The notes beneath the pieces were generated by a model that saw nothing but the letters and a program-made list of their open reading frames with translations, was not told the DNA's origin and made no database searches. Made by a program: the position numbers and the translations under genes. From Aplectana chamaeleonis (lineage: Eukaryota; Nematoda; Chromadorea; Rhabditida; Cosmocercidae): a stretch of 64,000 nucleotides of DNA. The stretch is taken from assembly GCA_029168955.1 (NCBI GenBank), contig JAPDOI010000039.1:1736001-1800000 (forward strand), read 5' to 3'. Below are positions 1-9,647 of the stretch, in pieces; position 1 is the stretch's first letter; the number at the start of each line of letters is the position of its first letter.

Positions 1-45
1 TGCCCACACAGTTCATGTGTGAATAGCTGAGTGATGCAGAACGGG

Positions 46-116
46 GTGTCGGTGGTGTAATGGTAACACTCTCGCCCGGAAAGCGTGCAATGCAGGTTCG
101 AGTCCTGCCTGACATC
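46..116 (+). tRNA. tRNA-like unit 1
   Basis: This is the reference unit. The acceptor is GTGTCGG/CTGACAT with two G-U pairs. The D arm is GTGT/ACAC, the anticodon stem is CTCGC/GCGTG with one T-T mismatch, and the loop is CCGGAAA. The variable region is CAAT and the T arm is GCAGG-TTCGAGT-CCTGC. The formal anticodon is GGA, but position 33 is C instead of the universal U, so decoding is doubtful. The D arm resembles tRNA-Gln or tRNA-Gly. The variable arm is short, unlike a real tRNA-Ser. Confidence 0.5.
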
Positions 117-338
117 TGAGTTTTGCGTTCAACTCAGCTACCTTGTGATAACTTGTGATCATATACCATGCCATAATAAGGCATCAAATATTCAAAAACA
201 TCAAAATTCTGTCTTCAAAAGGCCTCAGCTTAACTGGGTTTAATGCCGATTTGTGCTTACCAGATCATACCCGTCATCGGGTGATTGCTGTTGTGCCCAC
301 ACAGTTCATGTGTGAATAGCTGAGTGATGCAGAACGGG

Positions 339-409
339 GTGTCGGTGGTGTAATGGTAACACTCTCGCCCGGAAAGCGTGCAATGCAGGTTCGAGTCCTG
401 CCTGACATC
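339..409 (+). tRNA. tRNA-like unit 2
   Basis: Identical to the reference unit, with loop CCGGAAA and intact boxes and terminator. Confidence 0.5.
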
Positions 410-631
410 TGAGTTTTGCGTTCAACTCCAGCTACCTTGTGATAACTTGTGATCATATACCATGCCATAATAAGGCATCAAATATTCAAAAACATCAAAA
501 TTCTGTCTTCAAAGGCCTCAGCCTAACTGGGTTTAATGCCGATTTGTGCTTACCAGATCATACCCGTCATCGGGTGATTGCTGTTGTGCCCACACAGTTC
601 ATGTGTGAATAGCTGAGTGATGCAGAACGGG

Positions 632-701
632 GTGTCGGTGGTGTAATGGTAACACTCTCGCCCGAAAGCGTGCAATGCAGGTTCGAGTCCTGCCTGACAT
701 C
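632..701 (+). pseudogene. tRNA-like unit 3, six-base anticodon loop
   Basis: One base is missing from the anticodon loop (CCCGAAAGC). The A and B boxes remain perfect. Confidence 0.5.
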
Positions 702-921
702 TGAGTTTTGCGATCAACTCAGGTACCTTGTGATAACTTGTGATCATATACCATGCCATAAAAAGGCATCAAATATTCAAAATATCAAAATTCTGTCCTC
801 AAAGGCCTCAGCTTAACTGGGTTTAATGCCGATTTGTGCTTACCAGATCATACCCGCCATCGGGTGATTGCTGTTGTGCCCACACAGTTCATGTGTGAAT
901 AGCTGAAGGATGCAGAGCGGG

Positions 922-968
922 GTGTCGGTGGTGTAATGGTAACACTCTTGCCCGGAAAGACGTGACAT
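922..968 (+). pseudogene. tRNA-like unit 4, T arm deleted
   Basis: The A-box half is present, but the variable region and T arm (B box) are lost. The next unit follows after 272 instead of 293 bp. Confidence 0.6.
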
Positions 969-1193
969 GTGAGTTTTGCGTTCAACTCAGCTACCTTGTG
1001 ATAACTTGTGATCATATACCATGCCGTAATATGGCATCAAATATTCAAAAAAACATAAAAATTCTGTCTTCAGAAGGCCTCAGCTTGACTGGGTTTATTG
1101 CCGATTTGTGCTTACCAGATCATACCCGTCATCGTTTGATTGCTGTTGTGCCCACACAGTTCATGTGTGAATAGCTGAGTGATGCAGAACGGG

Positions 1194-1264
1194 GTGTCGG
1201 TGGTGTAATGGTAACACTCTCGCCCGGAAAGCGTGCAATGCAGGTTCGAGTCCTGCCTGACATC
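1194..1264 (+). tRNA. tRNA-like unit 5
   Basis: Intact cloverleaf with loop CCGGAAA. Confidence 0.5.
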
Positions 1265-1486
1265 TGAGTTTTGCGTTCTACTCAGCTACCTTGTGATAAC
1301 TTGTGATCATATACCATGCCATAATAAGGCATCAAATATTCAAAAACATCAAAATTCTGTCTTCAAAAGGCCTCAGCTTAACTGGGTTTAATGCCGATTT
1401 GTGCTTACCAGATCATACCCGTCATCGGGTGATTGCTGTTGTGCCCACACAGTTCATGTGTGAATAGCTGAGTGATGCAGAACGGG

Positions 1487-1558
1487 GTGTCGGTGGTGTA
1501 ATGGTAACACTCTCGCCCTGAAAGCGTGCAATGCAGGTTCAGAGTCCTGCCTGACATC
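1487..1558 (+). pseudogene. tRNA-like unit 6, B box interrupted
   Basis: The loop is CCTGAAA (formal anticodon TGA). An extra A in the T loop (GGTTCAGAGTCC) breaks the B box. Confidence 0.5.
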
Positions 1559-1780
1559 TGAGTTTTGCGTTCAACTCAGCTACCTTGTGATAACATGTGA
1601 TCATATACCATGCCATAATAAGGCATCAAATATTCAAAAACATCAAAATTCTGTCTTCAAAGGGCCTCAGCTTAACTGGGTTTAATGCCGATTTGTGCTT
1701 ACCAGATCATACCCGTCATCGGGTGATTGCTGTTGTGCCCACACAGTTCATGTGTGAATCGCTGAGTGATGCAGAACGGG

Positions 1781-1851
1781 GTGTCGGTGGTGTAATGGTA
1801 ACACTCTCGCCCGGAAAGCGTGCAATGCAGGTTCGAGTCCTGCCTGACATC
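1781..1851 (+). tRNA. tRNA-like unit 7
   Basis: Intact cloverleaf with loop CCGGAAA. Confidence 0.5.
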
Positions 1852-2073
1852 TGAGTTTTGCGTTCAACTCAGCTACCTTGTGATAACATGTGATCATATA
1901 CCATGCCATAATAAGGCATCAAATATTCAAAAACATCAAAATTCTGTCTTCAAAGCGGCTCAGCTTAACTGGGTTTAATGCCGATTTGTGCTTACCAGAT
2001 CATACCCGTCATCGGGTGATTGCTGTTGTGCCCACACAGATCATGTATGATTAGCTGAGTGATGCAGAACGGG

Positions 2074-2144
2074 GTGTCGGTGGTGTAATGGTAACACTTT
2101 CGCCCGGAAAGCGTGCAATGCAGGTTCGAGTCCTGCCTGACATC
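2074..2144 (+). tRNA. tRNA-like unit 8
   Basis: Intact. Base 27 is T, giving a G-U pair at the top of the anticodon stem. First member of the CAGATCATGTATG subfamily. Confidence 0.48.
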
Positions 2145-2366
2145 TGAGTTTTGCGTTCAACTCAGCTACCTTGTGATAACATGTGATCATACACCATGCC
2201 ATAATAAGGCATCAAATATTCAAAAACATCAAAATTCTGTCTTCAAAGGGCCTCAGCTTAACTGGGTTTAATGCCGATTTGTGCTTACCAGATTATACCC
2301 GTCATCGGGTGATTGCTGTTGTGCCCACACAGATCATGTATGATTAGCTGAGTGATGCAGAACGGG

Positions 2367-2437
2367 GTGTCGGTGGTGTAATGGTAACACTCTCGCCCGG
2401 AAAGCGTGCAATGCAGGTTCGAGTCCTGCCTGACATC
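2367..2437 (+). tRNA. tRNA-like unit 9
   Basis: Intact cloverleaf with loop CCGGAAA. Confidence 0.5.
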
Positions 2438-2659
2438 TGAGTTTTGCGTTCAACTCAGCTACCTTGTGATAACATGTGATCATATACCATGCCATAATAA
2501 GGCATCAAATATTCAAAAACATCAAAATTCTGTCTTCAAAGGGCCTCAGCTTAACTGGGTTTAATGCCGATTTGTGCTTACCAGATTATACCCGTCATCG
2601 GGTGATTGCTGTTGTGCCCACACAGATCATGTATGAATAGCAGAGGAATGCAGAGCGGG

Positions 2660-2730
2660 GTGTCGGTGGTGCAATCGTAACACACTCGCCCGAAAAGCAT
2701 GCAATGCAGGTTCGAGTCCTGCCTGACATC
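2660..2730 (+). pseudogene. tRNA-like unit 10, degenerate A box
   Basis: The A box is altered (TGGTGCAATCG), the anticodon stem is weakened and the loop is CCGAAAA. The B box is intact. Confidence 0.5.
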
Positions 2731-2952
2731 TGAGTTTTGCGTTCAACTCAGCTACCTTGTGATAACTTGTGATCATATACCATGCCATAATAAGGCATCA
2801 AATATTCAAAAACATCAAAATTCTGTCTTCAAAAGGCCTCAGCTTAACTGGGTTTAATGCCGATTTGTGCTTACCAGATCATACCCGTCATCGGGTGATT
2901 GCTGTTGTGCCCACACAGTTCATGTGTGAATAGCTGAGTGATGCAGAACGGG

Positions 2953-3023
2953 GTGTCGGTGGTGTAATGGTAACACTCTCGCCCGGAAAGCGTGCAATGC
3001 AGGTTCGAGTCCTGCCTGACATC
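2953..3023 (+). tRNA. tRNA-like unit 11
   Basis: Intact cloverleaf with loop CCGGAAA. Confidence 0.5.
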
Positions 3024-3245
3024 TGAGTTTTGCGTTCAACTCAGCTACCTTGTGATAACTTGTGATCATATACCATGCCATAATAAGGCATCAAATATTC
3101 AAAAACATCAAAATTCTGTCTTCAAAAGGCCTCAGCTTAACTGGGTTTAATGCCGATTTGTGCTTACCAGATCATACCCGTCATCGGGTGATTGCTGTTG
3201 TGCCCACACAGTTCATGTGTGAATAGCTGAGTGATGCAGAACGGG

Positions 3246-3316
3246 GTGTCGGTGGTGTAATGGTAACACTCTCGCCCGGAAAGCGTGCAATGCAGGTTCG
3301 AGTCCTGCCTGACATC
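3246..3316 (+). tRNA. tRNA-like unit 12
   Basis: Intact cloverleaf with loop CCGGAAA. Confidence 0.5.
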
Positions 3317-3538
3317 TGAGTTTTGCGTTCAACTCAGCTACCTTGTGATAACTTGTGATCATATACCATGCCATAATAAGGCATCAAATATTCAAAAACA
3401 TCAAAATTCTGTCTTCAAAAGGCCTCAGCTTAACTGGGTTTAATGCCGATTTGTGCTTACCAGATCATACCCGTCATCGGGTGATTGCTGTTGTGCCCAC
3501 ACAGTTCATGTGTGAATAGCTGAGTGATGCAGAACGGG

Positions 3539-3609
3539 GTGTCGGTGGTGTAATGGTAACACTCTCGCCCGAAAAGCGTGCAATGCAGGTTCGAGTCCTG
3601 CCTGACATC
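3539..3609 (+). tRNA. tRNA-like unit 13 (GAA loop type)
   Basis: Intact, with loop CCGAAAA (formal anticodon GAA). This is the second recurrent loop type in the array. Confidence 0.48.
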
Positions 3610-3831
3610 TGAGTTTTGCGTTCAACTCAGCTACCTTGTGATAACTTGTGATCATATACCATGCCATAATAAGGCATCAAATATTCAAAAACATCAAAAT
3701 TCTGTCTTCAAAGGCCTCAGCTTAACTGGGTTCTAATGCCGATTGGTGCTTACCAGATCATACCCGTCATCGGGTGATTGCTGTTGTGCCCACACAGTTC
3801 ATGTGTGAATAGCTGAGTGATGCAGAACGGG

Positions 3832-3904
3832 GTGTCGGTGGTGTAATGGTAACACTCTCTCGCCCGGAAAGCGTGCAATGCAGGTTCGAGTCCTGCCTGA
3901 CATC
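3832..3904 (+). pseudogene. tRNA-like unit 14, 2-bp insertion
   Basis: A CT duplication lies before the anticodon stem (ACTCTCTCGC). The boxes are intact. Confidence 0.45.
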
Positions 3905-4126
3905 TGAGTTTTGCGTTCAACTCAGCTACCTTGTGATAACTTGTGATCATATACCATGCCATAATAAGGCATCAAATATTCAAAAACATCAAAATTCTGT
4001 CTTCAAAAGGCCTCAGCTTAACTGGGTTTAATGCCGATTTGTGCTTACCAGATCATACCCGTCATCGGGTGATTGCTGTTGTGCCCACACAGTTCATGTG
4101 TGAATAGCTGAGTGATGCAGAACGGG

Positions 4127-4197
4127 GTGTCTGTGGTGTAATGGCAACACTCTTGCCCGAAAAGCGTGCAATGCAGGTTCGAGTCCTGCCTGACATC
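4127..4197 (+). tRNA. tRNA-like unit 15 (GAA loop type)
   Basis: Loop CCGAAAA. The sixth acceptor base is changed (GTGTCTG) and creates a mismatch. Confidence 0.42.
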
Positions 4198-4419
4198 TGA
4201 GTTTTGCGTTCAACTCAGCTACCTTGTGATAACTTGTGATCATATACCATGCCATAATAAGGCATCAAATATTCAAAAAACATCAAAATTCTGTCTTCAA
4301 AAGGCCTCAGCTTAACTGGGTTTAATGCCGATTTGTGCTTACCAGATCATACCCGTCATGGGTGATTGCTGTTGTGCCCACACAGTTCATGTGTGAATAG
4401 CTGAGTGATGCAGAGCGGG

Positions 4420-4490
4420 GTGTCGGTGGTGTAATGCTAACACTCTCGCCCGGAAAGCGTGCAATGCAGGTTCGAGTCCTGCCTGACATC
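4420..4490 (+). tRNA. tRNA-like unit 16
   Basis: D loop GG changed to GC (TAATGCTAA). Otherwise intact, with loop CCGGAAA. Confidence 0.42.
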
Positions 4491-4712
4491 TGAGTTTTGC
4501 GTTTAACTTAGCTACCTTTTGATAATTTGTGATCATATATAATGCCATAATAAGGCATCAAATATTCAAAAACATCAAAATTCTGTCTTCAAAAGGCCTC
4601 AGCTTAACTGGGTTTAATGCCGATTTGTGCTTACCAGATCATACCCGTCATCGGGTGATTGCTGTTGTGCCCACACAGTTCATGTGTGAATAGCTGAGTG
4701 ATGCAGAACGGG

Positions 4713-4783
4713 GTGTCGGTGGTGTAATGGTAACACTCTCGCCCGGAAAGCGTGCAATGCAGGTTCGAGTCCTGCCTGACATC
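4713..4783 (+). tRNA. tRNA-like unit 17
   Basis: Intact cloverleaf with loop CCGGAAA. Confidence 0.5.
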
Positions 4784-5005
4784 TGAGTTTTGCGTTCAAC
4801 TCAGCTACCTTGTGATAACTTGTGATCATATACCATGCCATAATAAGGCATCAAATATTCAAAAACATCAAAATTCTGTCTTCAAAAGGCCTCAGCTTAA
4901 CTGGGTTTAATGCCGATTTGTGCTTACCAGATCATACCCGTCATCGGGTGATTGCTGCTGCGCCCACACAGTTCATGTGTGAATAGCTGAGTGAGGCAGA
5001 ACGTG

Positions 5006-5076
5006 GTGTCGGTGGTGTAATGGTAACACTCTCGCCCAGAAAGCGTGCAATGCAGGTTCGAGTCCTGCCTGGCATC
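5006..5076 (+). tRNA. tRNA-like unit 18
   Basis: Loop CCAGAAA (formal anticodon AGA). One changed base in the 3' acceptor strand (CTGGCAT). Confidence 0.42.
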
Positions 5077-5295
5077 TGAGTTTTGCGTTCAACTCAGCTA
5101 CCTTGTTATAACTTGTGATCATATACCATGCCTTAATAAGTCATCAAATATTCAAAAACATCAATCTGTCTTCAAAGGGCCTCAGCTTAACTGGGTTTAA
5201 TGCCGATTTGTGCTTACCAGATCATACCCGTCATCGGGTGATTGCTGTTGTGCCCACACAGTTCATGTGTGAATAGCTGAGTGATGCAGAACGGG

Positions 5296-5365
5296 GTGTG
5301 GGTGGTGTAATGGTAACACTCTCGCCCGAAAGCGTGCAATGCAGGTTCGAGTCCTGCCTGACATC
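5296..5365 (+). pseudogene. tRNA-like unit 19, six-base loop
   Basis: One-base deletion in the anticodon loop and an acceptor change (GTGTGGG). Confidence 0.5.
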
Positions 5366-5587
5366 TGAGTTTTGCGTTCAACTCAGCTACCTTGTGATAA
5401 CTTGTGATCATATACCATGCCATAATAAGGCATCAAATATTCAAAAACATCAAAATTCTGTCTTCAAAAGGCCTCAGCTTAACTGGGTTTAATGCCGATT
5501 TGTGCTTACCAGATCATACCCGTCATCGGGTGATTGCTGTTGTGCCCACACAGATCATGTGTGATTAGCTGAGTGATGCAGAACGGG

Positions 5588-5658
5588 GTGTCGGTGGTGT
5601 AATGGTAACACTCTCGCCCGGAAAGCGTGCAATGCAGGTTCGAGTCCTGCCTGACATC
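5588..5658 (+). tRNA. tRNA-like unit 20
   Basis: Intact. Starts the second block of the CAGATCATGTATG subfamily. Confidence 0.5.
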
Positions 5659-5880
5659 TGAGTTTTGCGTTCAACTCAGCTACCTTGTGATAACATGTGA
5701 TCATATACCATGCCATAATAAGGCATCAAATATTCAAAAACATCAAAATTTTGTCTTCAAAGGGTCTCAGCTTAACTGGGTTTAATGCCGATTTGTGCTT
5801 ACCAGATTATACCCGTCATCGGGTGATTGCTGTTGTGCCCACACAGATCATGTATGAATACCTGAGTGATGCAGAACGGG

Positions 5881-5951
5881 GTGTCGGTGGTGTAATGGTA
5901 ACACTCTCGCCCGGAAAGCGTGCAATGCAGGTTCGAGTCCTGCCTGACATC
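5881..5951 (+). tRNA. tRNA-like unit 21
   Basis: Intact cloverleaf with loop CCGGAAA. Confidence 0.5.
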
Positions 5952-6173
5952 TGAGTTTTGCGTTCAACTCAGCTACCTTGTGATAACATGTGATCATATA
6001 CCATGCCATAATAAGGCATCAAATATTCAAAAACATCAAAATTCTGTCTTCAAAGGGCCTCAGCTTAACTGGGTTTAATGCCGATTTGTGCTTACCAGAT
6101 TATACCCGTCATCGGGTGATTGCTGTTGTGCCCACGCAGATCGTGTATGAATACCTGAGTGATGCAGAACGGG

Positions 6174-6244
6174 GTGTCGGTGGTGTAATGGTAACACTCT
6201 CGCCCGGAAAGCGTGCAATGCAGGTTCGAGTCCTGCCTGACATC
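6174..6244 (+). tRNA. tRNA-like unit 22
   Basis: Intact cloverleaf with loop CCGGAAA. Confidence 0.5.
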
Positions 6245-6465
6245 TGAGTTTTGCGTTCAACTCAGCTACCTTGTGATAACATGTGATCATATACCATGCC
6301 ATAATAAGGCATCAAATATTCAAAAACATCCAAAATTCTGTCTTCAAAGGCCTCAGCTTAACTGGGTTTAATGCCGATTTGTGCTTACCAGATCATACCG
6401 TCCTGGGGTGATTGCTGCTGTGCCCCCACAGTTCATGTGTGAAGAGCTGAGTGATGCAGAACGGG

Positions 6466-6536
6466 GTGTCGGTGGTGTAATGGTAACACTCTCGCCCGGA
6501 AAGCGTGCAATGCAGGTTCGAGTCCTGCCTGACATC
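6466..6536 (+). tRNA. tRNA-like unit 23
   Basis: Intact cloverleaf. The spacer before it carries several private changes. Confidence 0.5.
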
Positions 6537-6758
6537 TGAGTTTTGCGTTCAACTCAGCTACCTTGTGATAACTTGTGATCATATACCATGCCATAATAAG
6601 GCATCAAATATTCAAAAACATCAAAATTCTGTCTTCAAAAGGCCTCAGCTTAACTGGGTTTAATGCCGATTTGTGCTTACCAGATCATACCCGTCATCGG
6701 GTGATTGCTGTTGTGCCCACACAGTTCATGTGTGAATAGCTGAGTGATGCAGAACGGG

Positions 6759-6829
6759 GTGTCGGTGGTGTAATGGTAACACTCTCGCCCGAAAAGCGTG
6801 CAATGCAGGTTCGAGTCCTGCCTGACATC
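6759..6829 (+). tRNA. tRNA-like unit 24 (GAA loop type)
   Basis: Intact, with loop CCGAAAA. Confidence 0.48.
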
Positions 6830-7049
6830 TGAGTTTTGCGTTCAACTCAGCTACCTTGTGATAACTTGTGATCATATACCATGCCATAATAAGGCATCAA
6901 ATATTCAAAAACATCAAAATTCTGTCTTCAAAAGGCCTCAGCTTAACTGGGTTTAATGCCGATTTGTGCTTACCAGATCATACCCGTCATCGGGTGATTG
7001 CTGTTGTGCCCACACAGTTCATGTGAATAGCTGAGTGATGCAGAACGGG

Positions 7050-7120
7050 GTGTCGGTGGTGTAATGGTAACACTCTCGCCCGGAAAGCGTGCAATGCAGG
7101 TTCGAGTCCTGCCTGACATC
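7050..7120 (+). tRNA. tRNA-like unit 25
   Basis: Intact, with loop CCGGAAA. The spacer has a 2-bp deletion in the CATGTGTG element. Confidence 0.5.
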
Positions 7121-7342
7121 TGAGTTTTGCGTTCAACTCAGCTACCTTGTGATAACTTGTGATCATATACCATGCCATAATAAGGCATCAAATATTCAAA
7201 AACATCAAAATTCTGTCTTCAAAAGGCCTCAGCTTAACTGGGTTTAATGCCGATTTGTGCTTACCAGATCATACCCGTCATCGGGTGATTGCTGTTGTGC
7301 CCACACAGTTCATGTGTGAATAGCTGAGTGATGCAGAACGGG

Positions 7343-7413
7343 GTGTCGGTGGTGTAATGGTAACACTCTCGCCCGAAAAGCGTGCAATGCAGGTTCGAGT
7401 CCTGCCTGACATC
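7343..7413 (+). tRNA. tRNA-like unit 26 (GAA loop type)
   Basis: Intact, with loop CCGAAAA. Confidence 0.48.
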
Positions 7414-7634
7414 TGAGTTTTGCGTTCAACTCAGCTACCTTGTGATAACTTGTGATCATATACCATGCCATAATAAGGCATCAAATATTCAAAAACGTCA
7501 AAATTCTGTCTTCAAAAGGCCTCAGCCTAACTGGGTTTAATGCCGATTTGTGCTTACCAGATCATACCCGTCATGGGTGATTGCTGTTGTGCCCACACAG
7601 TTCATGTGTGAATAGCTGAGTGATGCAGAACGGG

Positions 7635-7705
7635 GTGTCGGTGGTGTAATGGTAACACTCTCGCCCGGAAAGCGTGCAATGCAGGTTCGAGTCCTGCCTG
7701 ACATC
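7635..7705 (+). tRNA. tRNA-like unit 27
   Basis: Intact cloverleaf with loop CCGGAAA. Confidence 0.5.
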
Positions 7706-7927
7706 TGAGTTTTGCGTTCAACTCAGCTACCTTGTGATAACTTGTGATCATATACCATGCCATAATAAGGCATCAAATATTCAAAAACATCAAAATTCTG
7801 TCTTCAAAGGGCCTCAGCCTAACTGGGTTTAATGGCGATTTGTGCTTACCAGATCATACCCATCATCAAGTGATTGCTGTTGTGCCCACACAGTTCATGT
7901 GTGAATAGCTGAGTGATGCAGAACGGG

Positions 7928-7998
7928 GTGTCGGTGGTGTAATGGTAACACTCTCGCCCGGAAAGCGTGCAATGCAGGTTCGAGTCCTGCCTGACATC
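7928..7998 (+). tRNA. tRNA-like unit 28
   Basis: Intact cloverleaf with loop CCGGAAA. Confidence 0.5.
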
Positions 7999-8220
7999 TG
8001 AGTTTTGCGTTCAACTCAGCTACCTTGTGATAACTTGTGATCATATACCATGCCATAATAAGGCATCAAATATTCAAAAACGTCAAAATTCTGTCTTCAA
8101 AGGACCTCAGCTTAACTGGGTTTAATGCCGATTTGTGCTTACCAGATCATACCCATCATCGGGTGATTGCTGTTGTGCCCACACAGTTCATGTGTGAATA
8201 GCTGAGTGATGCAGAACGGA

Positions 8221-8291
8221 TTGTCGGCGGTGTAATGGTAACACTCTCGCCCGGAAAGCGTGGAATGCAGGTTTGAGCCCTGCCTGACATC
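8221..8291 (+). tRNA. tRNA-like unit 29, variant
   Basis: Acceptor TTGTCGG restores Watson-Crick T-A at the first pair only in part. The B box is changed to GGTTTGAGCCC, with the T stem still paired except for one position. Confidence 0.4.
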
Positions 8292-8513
8292 TGAGTTTTG
8301 CGTTCAACTCAGCTACCTTGTGATAACTTGTGATCATATACCATGCCATAATAAGGCATCAAATATTCAAAAACGTCAAACTTCTGTCTTCAAAGGACCT
8401 CAGCTTAACTGGGTTTAATGCCGATTTGTGCTTACCAGATCATACCCATCATCGGGTGATTGCTGTTGTGCCCACACAGTTCATGTGTGAATAGCTGAGT
8501 GATGCAGAACTGG

Positions 8514-8584
8514 GTGTCGGTGGTGTAATGGTGACACTCTCGCCCGGAAAGCGTGCAATGCAGGTTTGAGCCCTGCCTGACATC
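8514..8584 (+). tRNA. tRNA-like unit 30, variant
   Basis: Shares the GGTTTGAGCCC B box with unit 29. The D loop is changed to GGTGA. Confidence 0.4.
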
Positions 8585-8806
8585 TGAGTTTTGCGTTCAA
8601 CTCAGCTACCTTGTGATAACTTGTGATCATATACCATGCCATAATAAGGCATCAAATATTCAAAAACGTCAAAATTCTGTCTTCAAAGGACCTCAGCTTA
8701 ACTGGGTTTAATGCCGATTTGTGCTTACCAGATCATACCCATCATCGGGTGATTGCTGTTGTGCCCACACAGTTCATGTGTGAATAGCTGAGTGATGCAG
8801 AACGGG

Positions 8807-8877
8807 TTGTCGGCGGTGTAATGGTAACACTCTCGCCCGAAAAGCGTGCAATGCAGGTTCGAGTCCTGCCTGACATC
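8807..8877 (+). tRNA. tRNA-like unit 31 (GAA loop type)
   Basis: Has the TTGTCGGC 5' end of unit 29, the canonical B box and loop CCGAAAA. It looks like a patchwork of two subfamilies. Confidence 0.42.
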
Positions 8878-9099
8878 TGAGTTTTGCGTTCAACTCAGCT
8901 ACCTTGTGATAACTTGTGATCATATACCATGCCATAATAAGGCATCAAATATGCAAAAACATCAAAATTCTGTCTTCAAAAGGCCTCAGCCTAACTGGGT
9001 TTAATGCCGATTTGTGCTTACCAGATCATACCCATCATCGGGTGATTGCTGTTGTGCCCACACAGTTCATGTGTGAATAGCTGAGTGATGCAGAACGGG

Positions 9100-9170
9100 G
9101 TGTCGGTGGTGTAATGGTAACACTCTCGCCCGAAAAGCGTGCAATGCAGGTTCGAGTCCTGCCTGACATC
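9100..9170 (+). tRNA. tRNA-like unit 32 (GAA loop type)
   Basis: Intact, with loop CCGAAAA. Confidence 0.48.
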
Positions 9171-9392
9171 TGAGTTTTGCGTTCAACTCAGCTACCTTGT
9201 GATAACTTGTGATCATATACCATGCCATAATAAGGCATCAAATATTCAAAAACATCAAAATTCTGTCTTCAAAAGGCCTCAGCCTAACTGGGTTTAATGC
9301 CGATTTGTGCTTACCAGATCGTACCCATCATCGGGTGATTGCTGTTGTGCCCACACAGTTCATGTGTGAATAGCTGAGTGATGCAGAACGGG

Positions 9393-9463
9393 GAGTCGGT
9401 GGTGTAATGGTAACACACTCATCCGGAGAGCGTGCAATGCAGGTTCGAGTCCTGCCTGACATC
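9393..9463 (+). pseudogene. tRNA-like unit 33, last copy
   Basis: The terminal copy of the array is the most decayed in the anticodon arm (ACTCATCCGGAGAGCGTG). The B box is kept. The array homology ends about 35 bp later. Confidence 0.5.
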
Positions 9464-9519
9464 TGAGTTTTGCGTTCAACTCAGCTACCTTGTGATAATT
9501 GGTGGTAGCCTTCAGACGC

Positions 9520-9647
9520 AGAACAGTGTTGAAAAAAAAACGGATTCGAATGCCTTCCCAGACGCAAAAAAGCGATTTCGAAGATTTCCCAGTGGGAAAG
9601 TCCGGCCTCCTTGGGTCTAGTTGTTGTCGTCGACACCGGCACGTCTC
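9520..9647 (+). repeat. Dispersed repeat fragment at the array edge
   Basis: This stretch, with CCTCCTTGGGTCTAGTTGTT at its core, matches the reverse complement of 16735-16860. It abuts the end of the satellite and may mark the insertion or recombination point that ended the array. Confidence 0.6.

Larger units (their letters stand above)
1..9498 (+). repeat. 293-bp tandem array of tRNA-like units (33 copies)
   Basis: A head-to-tail satellite with a 293-bp period runs from the window edge to about 9498 and probably continues to the left. Each unit has a 71-nt tRNA-like segment and about 222 bp of spacer. Most tRNA-like segments have an A box (TGGTGTAATGG), a B box (GGTTCGAGTCC) and TTTT five bases after the discriminator base, which is the layout of a Pol III gene. 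The period is not a multiple of three, and the open frames across it are tRNA and spacer sequence, so it is not protein coding. Copies are nearly identical, with local subfamilies: units around 2030-2640 and 5540-6160 share CAGATCATGTATG and GATTATACCC, while units 8140-9330 share CCCATCATCG. This suggests local conversion or segmental duplication. Confidence 0.97.

Noticed and set aside
239..262. GGTTTAATGCC in each satellite spacer resembles the start of nematode SL1 spliced leader
   Set aside because: Only the first eight bases agree. There is no donor site directly after it and no Sm-binding site, and 5S rRNA is absent from the unit.
1597..1854. 85-codon open frames repeated across the satellite
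   Set aside because: They read through tRNA-like and spacer sequence. The 293-bp period breaks any continuous frame, and they contain the usual false translation of a tRNA T arm.
1..9498. CRISPR-like or coding tandem array
   Set aside because: The spacers are as conserved as the repeats, the unit is 293 bp and the context is eukaryotic.
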